A DNA stretch of 64,000 nt from Bacillota bacterium (GTDB taxonomy: Bacteria; Bacillota; Clostridia; Lachnospirales; Lachnospiraceae), in the NCBI GenBank assembly GCA_023414355.1, contig JAEZOB010000022.1, positions 62,001 to 126,000 of the forward strand, in the 5' to 3' direction. The notes beneath the pieces were generated by a model. The model ran no database searches, had not been told where the DNA came from, and worked only from the letters and a program-made list of their open reading frames with translations. Below, piece after piece: positions 43,284-52,402 of this stretch; positions within the stretch are counted from its first letter, which is position 1; every line of letters starts with the position of its first letter. A program made the translations under genes and the position numbers.

Positions 43284-45800
43284 ATGCAGGAAAACATTGA
43301 ATTTACAGCGGAAATGCCTATAATCATAGGCATTCGCAACATTTCAGAGGAGCCGAGGCATTGGCATAACAGAATTGAAATATTTTTAGTTTTGAGTGGA
43401 GATTTAACCATTGTCGTCGAATCAGAAACGTATCATCTGACAGAAGATGATATCATACTGATCAACAGTAATCAGGTACATGAAATCTCAAGCAATGAGA
43501 ATGTAACAGTAGCCCTTCAGATCAATTATGGATATTTTAAGAAGTGGATGGACGAATCGACCTTTTTCCATTGTAATTCAACGATTTTTCATAATAAGTC
43601 CAAATATGTGGAACTAAAAAGAATGATTGCGCAACTGGTATATATTAATTATAACGAGACTGAGCATAATGATTTGCTTACCATATCGCTGGCATATCAA
43701 ATCGTGCTAGAGCTGGTTAGAAATTTCAAGAGCTTCGAACATAATCAATTCAGCCAGAATCCGAAGCATTTGATCCGACTTCGTACAATCATACAGTACC
43801 TTAACAGTAATTATATGGAGAATATCTCACTAGAACAGATAGCTGAGAAGGAGTTTTTATCCCCGTCTTACTTCTCGCATTTTTTTAAGGTCAATATGGG
43901 AGTAAGCTTCTTTAACTATCTGACGGGAATTCGTATGAACCATGCGGTGAACGATTTGCTGACTACGAACCTAACCATGGAGCAGATTGCGGCTAATAAC
44001 GGTTTTGCAAATTCGCGGTATTTTGTAGATTGCTTTAAGAAGAAGTATGGGATGCTTCCGAGAGAATATCGAAGAGAGCATAAGCAGGAAGTGAAGTCCC
44101 GTTCCACAAATCCCATCGGTGCAGCTTACTATAGGGGTTACTTGGTAATGGAGCAATTAGATTATCTGAATAAGCTCGGTGAATATCTGGACATGAAGAA
44201 TATTAAGAAACCGGGCAATATTATGACGAGTGTTCCGTGTAAATCTGTCGAAATAAATGCTATTTTAAATAAGAAGAAACTCAAACACTACTTTAAAACC
44301 TTCACCGGTGTCGGACGGGCCAAAGAGCTTTTGATGGAGGAGGTACGGTCAGAGCTCGCCACCCTGCAGAAGGAGGTTGGCTTTCAATATGTCAAATTTC
44401 ATGGTATCCTGGATGATTCTATGATGCTTTATAATGAGGATCGTATGGGGAACCCCTATCTGACCTTTCACTATGTGGATGTCATACTGGATTTTCTGAT
44501 GTCTATTCATCTGAAACCATTAATACAATTCTCCTTTATGCCAAAGCTTTTGGCGAAGGATCCATCCAATACGATATTTTATCAGCCTTCCATTCTGAGC
44601 GAGCCGAACAGCAGAGCGAACTGGAGTTTCCTGATTACTGGTTTAACCAGACATTTCATTGAGCGCTACGGACTGGAGGAGGTGAGGAGCTGGCTATTCA
44701 CCTTCTGGAATGTGCCTTATACCTCCTATGTATTTGGTTTTGACACGGATGATACAGTATATGAATTATATAAATTGACCTATGATTGCGTGAAAAGGTG
44801 TGACAGCCGATTATTGTTCGGAGCTCCTTCCTACGGCTCAATCAACTTTGCACTAAGTGAATACTATGATTTCCTGGATCGGTGCTTTCATAGCGACTGT
44901 TCACCGGATTTCTATAATATCCATTGTTACCCCCTTAAGACCGCTAATTTGATCGAATTGGCTACCTTAGGAGAAAGCACTGTAAGGAATGAGACAAATG
45001 ATAAGATGATTTTGTCCGAGGATCCCGACTATTTAGCAACCATGCTGACTGATGTGAAGGAAAGACTGGCTAAATATCCCAAGCTTCCTGTTTATATAAC
45101 CGAATGGGCATCCTCAGCTTCCCATCGGGACTGGTTGAATGATACCTGCTACCGTTCTGCCTTTATCGTCAAAAATATTCTTGAGAATTATGATGAGGTA
45201 AACAGCTTTGGGAACTGGTGCCTTTCTGACACACTGGAGGAGCTGCCGTATGATAATGAACTGTTCCATGGGGAGCTCGGTCTGTTCGCTTATCATGGGA
45301 TTAAGAAGCCTGCTTATTATGCTTATACCTTCTTGAACAAGCTGATGGATATCCTTATTGATAGCGGAAAGGGATATTTTGTTACGACGAATGGGAGAGG
45401 AGATTATGTCATCCTTCTATATAACTATATCCATATCTCTCCGTTGTACAGTCAAGGTATTTTGTTTAATGTAACCTTCCTGGAGAGGTATAATGCTTTT
45501 GTGAATTCTGACTCCTGTGATTTTGAATTTACACTGACGAATACTGATAACGGGAAATACATCATGACCGAGCAGATCGTAAACAGGGAGCATGGCTCAG
45601 CCTTCGATGAATGGGTACGTATGGGGGCTTTGCCACTGACATCAAAGGAAGAAATCGATATTCTGAAAGGTCGATCCATGCCGCTCGTCAATAAAGCTCA
45701 GATTACAGTCGATAATAACTACCTTACTTATTATGCTGAATTGAAACCCCATGAGATCAGACTGATTACGGTAAAGAAGCAATATGATCAGGGACTCTAG
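43284..45800 (+). CDS. AraC regulator fused to an inactive-looking GH39 domain
   Basis: 838 residues. Cupin sensor (about 10-110; RHWHNRIEIFLVLSGDLTIV), AraC double helix-turn-helix (about 165-270; IAEKEFLSPSYFSHFFKVNMG, IAANNGFANSRYFVDCFKKKYG), then a GH39 beta-xylosidase-like barrel and C-terminal sandwich (about 320-830). GH39 enzymes have acid/base Glu in WNEP; here the motif is FWNVP with Val477 (codon GTG). The nucleophile Glu607 in ITEWAS is kept, 130 residues on, consistent with family spacing. The domain is therefore expected to bind xylo-oligosaccharides but not cleave them. It is divergent from the Dpp-type importer and likely controls it. AGGAGG is 5 nt before the ATG. Confidence 0.88.
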   Translation: MQENIEFTAEMPIIIGIRNISEEPRHWHNRIEIFLVLSGDLTIVVESETYHLTEDDIILINSNQVHEISSNENVTVALQINYGYFKKWMDESTFFHCNSTIFHNKSKYVELKRMIAQLVYINYNETEHNDLLTISLAYQIVLELVRNFKSFEHNQFSQNPKHLIRLRTIIQYLNSNYMENISLEQIAEKEFLSPSYFSHFFKVNMGVSFFNYLTGIRMNHAVNDLLTTNLTMEQIAANNGFANSRYFVDCFKKKYGMLPREYRREHKQEVKSRSTNPIGAAYYRGYLVMEQLDYLNKLGEYLDMKNIKKPGNIMTSVPCKSVEINAILNKKKLKHYFKTFTGVGRAKELLMEEVRSELATLQKEVGFQYVKFHGILDDSMMLYNEDRMGNPYLTFHYVDVILDFLMSIHLKPLIQFSFMPKLLAKDPSNTIFYQPSILSEPNSRANWSFLITGLTRHFIERYGLEEVRSWLFTFWNVPYTSYVFGFDTDDTVYELYKLTYDCVKRCDSRLLFGAPSYGSINFALSEYYDFLDRCFHSDCSPDFYNIHCYPLKTANLIELATLGESTVRNETNDKMILSEDPDYLATMLTDVKERLAKYPKLPVYITEWASSASHRDWLNDTCYRSAFIVKNILENYDEVNSFGNWCLSDTLEELPYDNELFHGELGLFAYHGIKKPAYYAYTFLNKLMDILIDSGKGYFVTTNGRGDYVILLYNYIHISPLYSQGILFNVTFLERYNAFVNSDSCDFEFTLTNTDNGKYIMTEQIVNREHGSAFDEWVRMGALPLTSKEEIDILKGRSMPLVNKAQITVDNNYLTYYAELKPHEIRLITVKKQYDQGL

Positions 45801-45820
45801 AGTTCATGATAACGGAAAAC

Positions 45821-45850
45821 AGGGAAAAAGAAGTTGCTTTTTCCCTATTT
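45821..45850 (+). terminator. Intrinsic terminator after AraC-GH39 gene
   Basis: 10-bp perfect stem (45821-45830 with 45837-45846), 6-nt loop, followed by ATTTTGT. It lies 20 nt after the stop codon and upstream of murI, which supports the internal TTG start for murI. Confidence 0.75.
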
Positions 45851-45922
45851 TGTATTAAGATAGGTTGTAAGGTAACAATTAAGAAAGATTTAGAACTACC
45901 CGTACGAGAGGAAGGAAAGAAC

Positions 45923-46702
45923 TTGAAGATAGGAATATTTGATTCGGGCATCGGCGGACTTACAGTCCTTCATCAGGCAATGCTTACCTTGCCGAAGGAA
46001 GATTTCATCTATTATGCGGATACCGACAATGTGCCATACGGAACTAAGAGCAGGGACGAAATTATAGGCTATGTAGACCAGGCAGTTGAGTTTTTTATTA
46101 AAAAAGGAGTAAAGGCAATTGTCATCGCCTGTAACACGGCGACCAGTGCTGCCATTGATTATGTACGTCATAAATATTCTCTCCCGATATTAGGAATGGA
46201 GCCGGCGATCAAACCGGCAGTGGAACGATGTAATGGAAAAAGGGTGATGGTAATTGCCACACCGCTTACGGTTAAGGAAGAAAAGCTTCATAATTTGATA
46301 CAGCAGGTGGATGATGAACATATCGTAGATCTCCTGCCAATGCCCGGCCTCGTGACCTTTGCGGAAGCGTACCGTTTTGACAGCCCGGAGGTTTATGAGT
46401 ATCTTAAAAAGGAACTGACAGGATATACGCTGGAGAATTATTCTGCCTTAATTCTTGGCTGTACACATTTTAATTATTTCAAGGATACTTATCGCAGAAT
46501 TTTCCCGGAAGAGGTAGCTTTTATTGACGGAAGTGTAGGTACAGTCAACCACTTAATGCATATCCTTGAAAAACAAGGACTTCTTGAGAAGAATCAAGGG
46601 ACAGTAGATTATTATGTTTCAGGAAGATTGATTGCGGACAGGGATCAGCTTCAGCAGATGAAAAGACTTCATGAAAGGCTTGATCTCATGCTACAATACT
46701 GA
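45923..46702 (+). CDS. murI: Glutamate racemase
   Basis: 259 residues; converts L- to D-glutamate for peptidoglycan. The two catalytic cysteines lie in ACNTATSAA and LGCTHFNY, with FDSGIGGLTV at the N-terminus and YYADTDNVPYGTKS near 32. The start is TTG 45923, giving LKIGIFDSG at the usual N-terminal position, with AAGGA 6 nt upstream. A longer in-frame start at 45806 would run through the preceding terminator and add 39 unrelated residues. Single-gene unit with its own terminator. Confidence 0.93.
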   Translation: MKIGIFDSGIGGLTVLHQAMLTLPKEDFIYYADTDNVPYGTKSRDEIIGYVDQAVEFFIKKGVKAIVIACNTATSAAIDYVRHKYSLPILGMEPAIKPAVERCNGKRVMVIATPLTVKEEKLHNLIQQVDDEHIVDLLPMPGLVTFAEAYRFDSPEVYEYLKKELTGYTLENYSALILGCTHFNYFKDTYRRIFPEEVAFIDGSVGTVNHLMHILEKQGLLEKNQGTVDYYVSGRLIADRDQLQQMKRLHERLDLMLQY

Positions 46703-46751
46703 TTGAGAGAAGCTTTCACTGCAGAGATTAGATAATCTTACTTAAATATAG

Positions 46752-46804
46752 AAAAGGAAGCTCCCGGCGGATACAGCATTTGTATCTCCCGGGGGCTTCC
46801 TTTT
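46752..46804. terminator. Bidirectional terminator
   Basis: A long G/C-rich stem (46752-46773 with about 46781-46804) flanked by A-run and T-run, between the convergent murI and amine oxidase genes. Confidence 0.85.
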
Positions 46805-46838
46805 TTGTCAGTTTTGTCGTCCGGTAATAGTAGATTTC

Positions 46839-48569
46839 TTACAGCTCATCCTTCAGAAATTGGGCATGAAAATGCTGTGCCAAGCGATTGGCAGCATCCT
46901 TCGCTGAATACAGAGCTCCCTGCATCCAGCCATGTTTGGCAGAAGCATGCTCTCCGGCAAGATAGACCCGTCCCTGGTATTCCGGTTGCAATAAATTATA
47001 AGAAAAGAGCTGCTTCTGCCCCGGCAGGGAATAGGACAGGGCTCCAAGAAAATGAGGAGCACTGTTCCAATGAGCGGTGACGCTGCGTTCTACAACGGTA
47101 TTTAAAAAGCCGTGTGGAAGACCATGTACCTCCTCCACATTCCGACGAATCAGGTCATAACGTTTTTGATCCTCTAAGCCTCCGACGCGGACGGAATTCT
47201 GCTCAAGATTATAAGATGCGGTTAGGACGCCGGGTGTTTCAAAAGAACAGGAAGCAGAGTCGGATTGTCCTGCAGCACTACTTGTTTCGGTGGCCCCTAT
47301 ATCACAATGGTTATGATCACCAGGATAAATAATGGACTGAATCGGCAGATCAGTAAAAGAAATACCCCCGTACATAGCTCCATAATCTACATTTCTTTCC
47401 CAGAATCTTTTATTGCACAGAAACAGGGTCTTCTGGGCGTCAATATAATGATACTCCTGTATCGCCTGCATTTTTGTGTTCGTGAAATATGGTCGGATTT
47501 CTATTGTCCGCAATACGGATAGCGGCAGAGTGCAGATGACATAATCAAAAACATCAGCTGAAGCCACGCCCATTTCATTTGAATATCGAACGATTACTTT
47601 ATTCCGGTAATTGGAACGGTAAATACCTGTAACCAGATTCCCATTCCTATAATCCACTGTTCCAAGCTGATTTGAGTCAATAGAGGAATACTGTTCAGGA
47701 GAAGCAGAGCGAAAGGATCGGTAAAGAGCATAGGGGAGATTGACATTTCCGTTGGCGATACGATAGGTGTTGCTATAGTCAAGGGAATATTCATCTCCTG
47801 CAATTTCATCATAACTGATATGTAATAAAGCGCCCGAGGCGGGGTCAACCCCTGAAATCAGCTGGATGGCACCCTGACTTAGGCCTAAGCCCTCAAAATT
47901 CTGTCGAAGGCTCATATTCATCAAAGGAGTAAGATCCGTTGAATATTCCGGCAGGAGCTGTATGAATTCCGCCCGTATTTCAGGCGACAGCGCTCGCATC
48001 CGGTATTCCATGGCATAGTCGTTTAACTCGCTCCAGGGAGTTTCTGCTTCCTGCTCGGTTAAAGCATAGTTCGGATAAAGATATTCTGAGATTGATTGAG
48101 TGGTACGGATTCTGGTCTGGTGGACATAAATAAAATTATTCCGTTTTGGTGTTGACAGGGAGAGAGTGTCCAGATGAAACAGGTTGATATAATGCCAGGC
48201 GGTTTCGTGGCTGACTGGGATTCTCATGGCACCCAGTTCACCGTAAAGGCTTCCTTCCTCATCGAAATAATACGTATTTACTCTGCCGCCGATTCTTGCT
48301 TTGGAGGCTTCTAACACAGTGATATCCGCGCCCAGCTTTCGCAGCTCGAAGGCAGAACATAGTCCTGCCAGCCCACCGCCTAGAATGCCGATCTTGATTC
48401 CTCTCATTTCTCCCGGTTCTGCAAATGTTGTAATGTCGGGCGGAGGGCTTAAATATTTTATGATATTACTATAATCCTCGAGTCTGCCAGCCCGTTCTAA
48501 AGCACTTCGCAGCATTTCACGGCGCTGCTCATCCGTTGGACTTGCTGCTTGGTTCAATAGAGTATTCAT
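46839..48569 (-). CDS. FAD-dependent amine oxidase / L-amino-acid oxidase family
   Basis: About 576 residues. Dinucleotide-binding motif IGILGGGLAGLCSAFELRK (about 60) followed by VLEASKARIGGRVNTYYF, the GG motif of monoamine oxidases; the C-terminal FAD segment is RVYLAGEHASAKHGWMQGAL. The presence of an N-terminal helical stretch before the FAD domain (about 1-58) is like bacterial L-amino-acid oxidases and tryptophan 2-monooxygenase relatives. Oxidase activity needs O2 and yields H2O2, notable next to a CYP152 in the same window (distance 28 kb, no operon link). Start at 48569 follows GGGAGG by 5 nt. Substrate not predictable. Confidence 0.85.
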   Translation of the reverse strand: MNTLLNQAASPTDEQRREMLRSALERAGRLEDYSNIIKYLSPPPDITTFAEPGEMRGIKIGILGGGLAGLCSAFELRKLGADITVLEASKARIGGRVNTYYFDEEGSLYGELGAMRIPVSHETAWHYINLFHLDTLSLSTPKRNNFIYVHQTRIRTTQSISEYLYPNYALTEQEAETPWSELNDYAMEYRMRALSPEIRAEFIQLLPEYSTDLTPLMNMSLRQNFEGLGLSQGAIQLISGVDPASGALLHISYDEIAGDEYSLDYSNTYRIANGNVNLPYALYRSFRSASPEQYSSIDSNQLGTVDYRNGNLVTGIYRSNYRNKVIVRYSNEMGVASADVFDYVICTLPLSVLRTIEIRPYFTNTKMQAIQEYHYIDAQKTLFLCNKRFWERNVDYGAMYGGISFTDLPIQSIIYPGDHNHCDIGATETSSAAGQSDSASCSFETPGVLTASYNLEQNSVRVGGLEDQKRYDLIRRNVEEVHGLPHGFLNTVVERSVTAHWNSAPHFLGALSYSLPGQKQLFSYNLLQPEYQGRVYLAGEHASAKHGWMQGALYSAKDAANRLAQHFHAQFLKDEL

Positions 48570-48908
48570 GATAACCTCCCATAACGGTTTACTGCTTACA
48601 ATAGTAATATATTTTTGAAGTTTCAAAATATTACATAATAAACCAAGCATATGCGATCAATCTACAATCTGGATACTGTATGTCTAAATTATGACAACCG
48701 GGATACCTAAAGCTTCTGACAAGTATAAGGGAAGATTGACAATATATCCCGTAATATAGAGCTTTATATTAATCTAAGTAATGTTATTCATTAATTTTGC
48801 TAAATTGAAAAATAGTACTTTGTCAGCTAAGATAATTAGTATCAGTTAGTTCTAAACATAGTTAAAATATTTTTACTTTCGCGGAATAATCGAGGAAATG
48901 GAGTAAAC
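48570..48908. other. Divergent spacer between amine oxidase and xpt
   Basis: 339 nt, AT-rich. I looked for a purine riboswitch upstream of xpt and did not find its conserved loop sequences. No other structure or gene stands out; promoters of both genes must lie here. Confidence 0.45.
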
Positions 48909-49484
48909 ATGCAGCTGTTGAAGGATAGAATAATCAAAGACGGAAAAATACGCTCAGGAAATGTACTGAAGGTGGACAGCTTTTTAAATCACCAGATGGA
49001 CATTGAACTGTTTGAGGAAATCGGTAAGGAATTTAAAGAAAGATTTAGTGATCAGAAGATTACAAAGATTCTTACCATAGAAGCTTCCGGCATCGGTATA
49101 GCCTGCATTACGGCACGTTATTTTAAGGTTCCGGTCTTATTTGCCAAAAAGAACCAGACCAAAAATATTGCAGGGGATGTGTTCACCAGTCAGGTAGAAT
49201 CCTTTACCCATGGAAGGGTTTATGATATCATCGTGGCCAAGGATTTTTTGAAGCCGGAGGACAGAATACTGATTATTGACGATTTTCTCGCAAATGGGGC
49301 GGCGCTCCTTGGATTGGCAAAGCTGGTTCAGGATGCGGGAGCAACCCTGGTCGGAGCGGGAATCGTGATTGAGAAAGGCTTTCAGACAGGAGGCAGGCTG
49401 ATCCGCGATAGCGGAGTCAGAGTGGAATCACTAGCAATTGTTGATTCCATGAGTGAGGAAGAAGGAATTATTTTTCGAGCATAA
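48909..49484 (+). CDS. xpt: Xanthine phosphoribosyltransferase
   Basis: 191 residues, typical Xpt length. PRPP-binding loop ILIIDDFLANGAAL (about 120-133), the IEASGIGIACITARYFKVP segment (about 58-76) and the N-terminal QLLKDRI start are those of Bacillus Xpt. It turns xanthine and PRPP into XMP for purine salvage. It is directly upstream of a BMP-family ABC importer on the same strand (144 nt gap), so uptake and salvage of purines/nucleosides are probably coupled. GGAG 5 nt before ATG. Confidence 0.92.
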   Translation: MQLLKDRIIKDGKIRSGNVLKVDSFLNHQMDIELFEEIGKEFKERFSDQKITKILTIEASGIGIACITARYFKVPVLFAKKNQTKNIAGDVFTSQVESFTHGRVYDIIVAKDFLKPEDRILIIDDFLANGAALLGLAKLVQDAGATLVGAGIVIEKGFQTGGRLIRDSGVRVESLAIVDSMSEEEGIIFRA

Positions 49485-49628
49485 CATCACAGCAAATGAT
49501 ATTATGTGGGATCCGCTGTCTATGGAGAGTTCTTTGACAGCAGCGAATGATAGGTTTACTTTAGGCATATGCCATGGTAATACAGCCGAGGCTGCAAACT
49601 CGGACACATTAAGGAGGAGACTAAAAAT

Positions 49629-50828
49629 ATGTTCAAGAAATTATTATCACTCATTGTCGTAGCTTCAATGGTATTATCCTTTGCTGCCTGCGGCACAAAG
49701 GAAACAACGACAGAAACAACAGCAACAGATACTGCAGCAGACGCTACCGCGGCACCGGCCGAGACAGCGGCAGCAGATACCACAGCAGCTGGTCTTTTTG
49801 CTCCCATAGCGAAAGAGAATATCAAGGTTGGTGTAATTCATATCGGAGATCCTGCTGATGGAGCAGGCTATACCTTTGCACACGATCAGGGTATCGTTGC
49901 AATGCAGCAGAACCTTGCACTTGCCGATACTCAGATCATTCGCAAGAATAATGTAAATGATGCAGATGCTGTTGCCATCAGAACAGCAATTGAGGAATGT
50001 ATTGAGGAAGGCTGCAATATCATCTTCGGAACCAGCTGGGGCTATATGGATACCATGGAAGAAATGGCGACGGAATATCCCGAGGTTATCTTCTCCCACT
50101 GCTCAGGATATAAGAGCAATGGTACTAACTTTAATAATTATTTTGGCCGTATCTATCAGGCTCGTTATTTGGCTGGTGTTGCTGCCGGTCTTAAGACTCA
50201 GTCCGATAAGATTGGATTTGTAGCAGCGATGGATAACAAGAACTCAGAGGTTACCGGAGGAATTAATGCATTTGCAATGGGTGCTGAGTCTGTGAATCCG
50301 GATGCAAAGGTTTATGTAAAGGTTACAAACACTTGGTTTGATCCAACGTTAGAGCAACAGGCGGCAGAAGCATTACTGGATGCCGGTTGTGATGTAATCG
50401 CGCAGCATGCAGATACCACCGCTCCTCAGCTGGCAGCAGAAAAAAGAGGAGTTTGGGGTTGTGGTTACAATTCTGATATGACTAAGGATGCACCTGCAGC
50501 ACACTTAACAGCTCCGGTATGGAACTGGGGTGCTTACTATACGAAGGCAGTTCAGTCTTTAATCGATGGTACCTGGACCGGAGAAAATTATTTCGGTGGT
50601 ATGGATGACGGACTTGTTGATATTTCTCCTCTGAGTAACAATTGTGCAGAGGGCACTGCAGATGCAGTAGAAGCAGCAAGACAGAAAATCATGGGCGGCT
50701 TTAAGGTATTTGAGGGCGATCTCTATGACAATGCAGGAAACCAGGTATGCAAGGCAGGCGAGGCTATCGCAGATGCAGATATCACCGGTGCTATGAACTG
50801 GTACTATAAAACCGTAGTTGTTCAGTAG
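49629..50828 (+). CDS. BMP-family nucleoside/purine-binding lipoprotein
   Basis: 399 residues. Lipoprotein signal (about 1-21, SFAACG lipobox), Thr/Ala-rich linker (about 25-55), and a BMP/PnrA periplasmic-binding domain with KVGVIHIGDPADGAGYTFAHDQG near 66, NIIFGTSWGY and the GYNSDM segment that in the family closes on the ligand. The fold is used for nucleosides (PnrA, BmpA) and, in related proteins, other purines. It is the first gene of a four-gene importer downstream of xpt. AGGAGGAG lies upstream of the ATG. Confidence 0.9.
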   Translation: MFKKLLSLIVVASMVLSFAACGTKETTTETTATDTAADATAAPAETAAADTTAAGLFAPIAKENIKVGVIHIGDPADGAGYTFAHDQGIVAMQQNLALADTQIIRKNNVNDADAVAIRTAIEECIEEGCNIIFGTSWGYMDTMEEMATEYPEVIFSHCSGYKSNGTNFNNYFGRIYQARYLAGVAAGLKTQSDKIGFVAAMDNKNSEVTGGINAFAMGAESVNPDAKVYVKVTNTWFDPTLEQQAAEALLDAGCDVIAQHADTTAPQLAAEKRGVWGCGYNSDMTKDAPAAHLTAPVWNWGAYYTKAVQSLIDGTWTGENYFGGMDDGLVDISPLSNNCAEGTADAVEAARQKIMGGFKVFEGDLYDNAGNQVCKAGEAIADADITGAMNWYYKTVVVQ

Positions 50829-50845
50829 ACAGATTGGTGGTCATT

Positions 50846-52402
50846 GTGGAAAATACAAAACGAGAAACAATGGCAATCGAACTCAAACAGATTACTAAAA
50901 CATTTGGGTCGGTTGTGGCAAACAACAAAATAGACCTATCCGTTAAGCAGGGCGAGATACTCGCCCTGCTTGGCGAAAACGGATCAGGTAAAACTACCTT
51001 GATGAACATGCTATCCGGAATCTACAAGCCCGACAGCGGTTCTATTTTCATTAATGGGCATGCAGTAACCATCAACTCTCCGGAGGATTCCATTCGTCTT
51101 GGTGTCGGCATGATTCATCAGCATTTTAAATTGGTAGAGGCACTATCCGCAGTTGATAATATCATACTTGGTTCCACGGAGAAGGGCGTCTTCTTGCATA
51201 AGAAGAGAACAGAAAAGATACGGGAAATATCAGAACGATTTGGTCTAAAGATTGAACCGGAGAAAAAGATTTACCAGATGTCCGTTAGCGAAAAGCAGAC
51301 AGTTGAAATCATTAAGGTGCTTTATCGCAAGGCGGATATTTTGATTTTGGATGAACCGACAGCTGTATTGACTCCGCAGGAGACAAAGCGCTTGTTCGAG
51401 ATTCTGAGACAGATGAAGTCTGAGGGCTGCGCAGTAATCATCATTACCCATAAGCTGAATGAGGTCTTGGAAATCAGTGATCGAGTGACAATTCTTCGAA
51501 AAGGAGAAAGTGTTGCGACGGTCAAGACAGCTGAGACAAATGTTCAGGAGCTGACAGAACTGATGGTAGGAAGACCGGTGGAGCTATCGATCGAACATCC
51601 GCAAACCTATTTTAATGAGAATTTACTCGAAATCCATCATCTGACCGTATGCAATGAGGAGGGGTTCGAAGCGATCCGGGATATCAGCTTTGACTTGAAC
51701 AGAGGAGAGATCCTTGGAGTGGCAGGAGTGGCAGGCAGCGGGCAGAGGGAGCTTTGCGAGACAATTGCGGGGCTGCTTCCGGTTAAAAAAGGAGCTATAC
51801 TCTATCATAATGAGAATCTGGCAGGGAAATCACCAAATGAAATCATAAAAATGGGAATCAGTATGAGCTTTATCCCGGAGGATCGTCTCGGTATGGGATT
51901 GGCAGCTTCTATGGGTATGGTGGAAAATATGCTTCTGAAAAGATACCATGAAGGCAAAGGCCCCTTTGTCAGTAAAAAGGAAGCCAGAGACCTGGCGAAG
52001 AAACTGGTAAAGCAGCTGGATATCGTCACCCCAAGTGTGGATACCCCGGTGCGCAGATTATCCGGAGGTAATGTGCAGAAGGTTCTGCTAGGCAGAGAGA
52101 TAGAATCCGAACCCAATGTACTTGTTACAGCATATGCCGTACGGGGGCTGGATATCAATTCCTCTTATACCATCTATGATGCTTTGAATGAACAGAAACA
52201 GAAGGGTGTAGGAATTCTCTTTATCGGAGAGGACCTCGATGTAATGCTGGAGCTATGCGACAGGATTATGGTACTCTGCCATGGCCGGGTAACGGGAATT
52301 GTCAATACAAAAGAAGCGACAAAGGAGCAGCTCGGACTTCTGATGACCGATGCTTCCGGAAAGGGAGGAGAAACTCATGACAGAGCGTACAATGAAAATT
52401 AA
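50846..52402 (+). CDS. Nucleoside ABC importer ATPase, double domain (NupO/RbsA-like)
   Basis: About 518 residues with two fused nucleotide-binding domains. First: Walker A GENGSGKTTL, a signature that reads MSVSEKQ, Walker B ILILDEPTAVL, H-loop ITHKLNE. Second: degenerate Walker A GVAGSGQREL, signature LSGGNVQKVLLGRE, Walker B region VLVTAYAVRGLD. This one-good, one-weak layout is normal for the RbsA/YufO class. Start: GTG 50846 has GGTGG 5 nt upstream; TTG 50834 and ATG 50870 are alternatives. Spaced 17 nt after the BMP gene. Confidence 0.9.
   Translation: MENTKRETMAIELKQITKTFGSVVANNKIDLSVKQGEILALLGENGSGKTTLMNMLSGIYKPDSGSIFINGHAVTINSPEDSIRLGVGMIHQHFKLVEALSAVDNIILGSTEKGVFLHKKRTEKIREISERFGLKIEPEKKIYQMSVSEKQTVEIIKVLYRKADILILDEPTAVLTPQETKRLFEILRQMKSEGCAVIIITHKLNEVLEISDRVTILRKGESVATVKTAETNVQELTELMVGRPVELSIEHPQTYFNENLLEIHHLTVCNEEGFEAIRDISFDLNRGEILGVAGVAGSGQRELCETIAGLLPVKKGAILYHNENLAGKSPNEIIKMGISMSFIPEDRLGMGLAASMGMVENMLLKRYHEGKGPFVSKKEARDLAKKLVKQLDIVTPSVDTPVRRLSGGNVQKVLLGREIESEPNVLVTAYAVRGLDINSSYTIYDALNEQKQKGVGILFIGEDLDVMLELCDRIMVLCHGRVTGIVNTKEATKEQLGLLMTDASGKGGETHDRAYNEN

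Noticed and set aside
48570..48908. Purine riboswitch upstream of xpt
   Set aside because: This is the usual control of xpt in Bacillus, so I searched the spacer, but the conserved loop and junction sequences are absent and no suitable three-way junction or terminator forms before the start codon.
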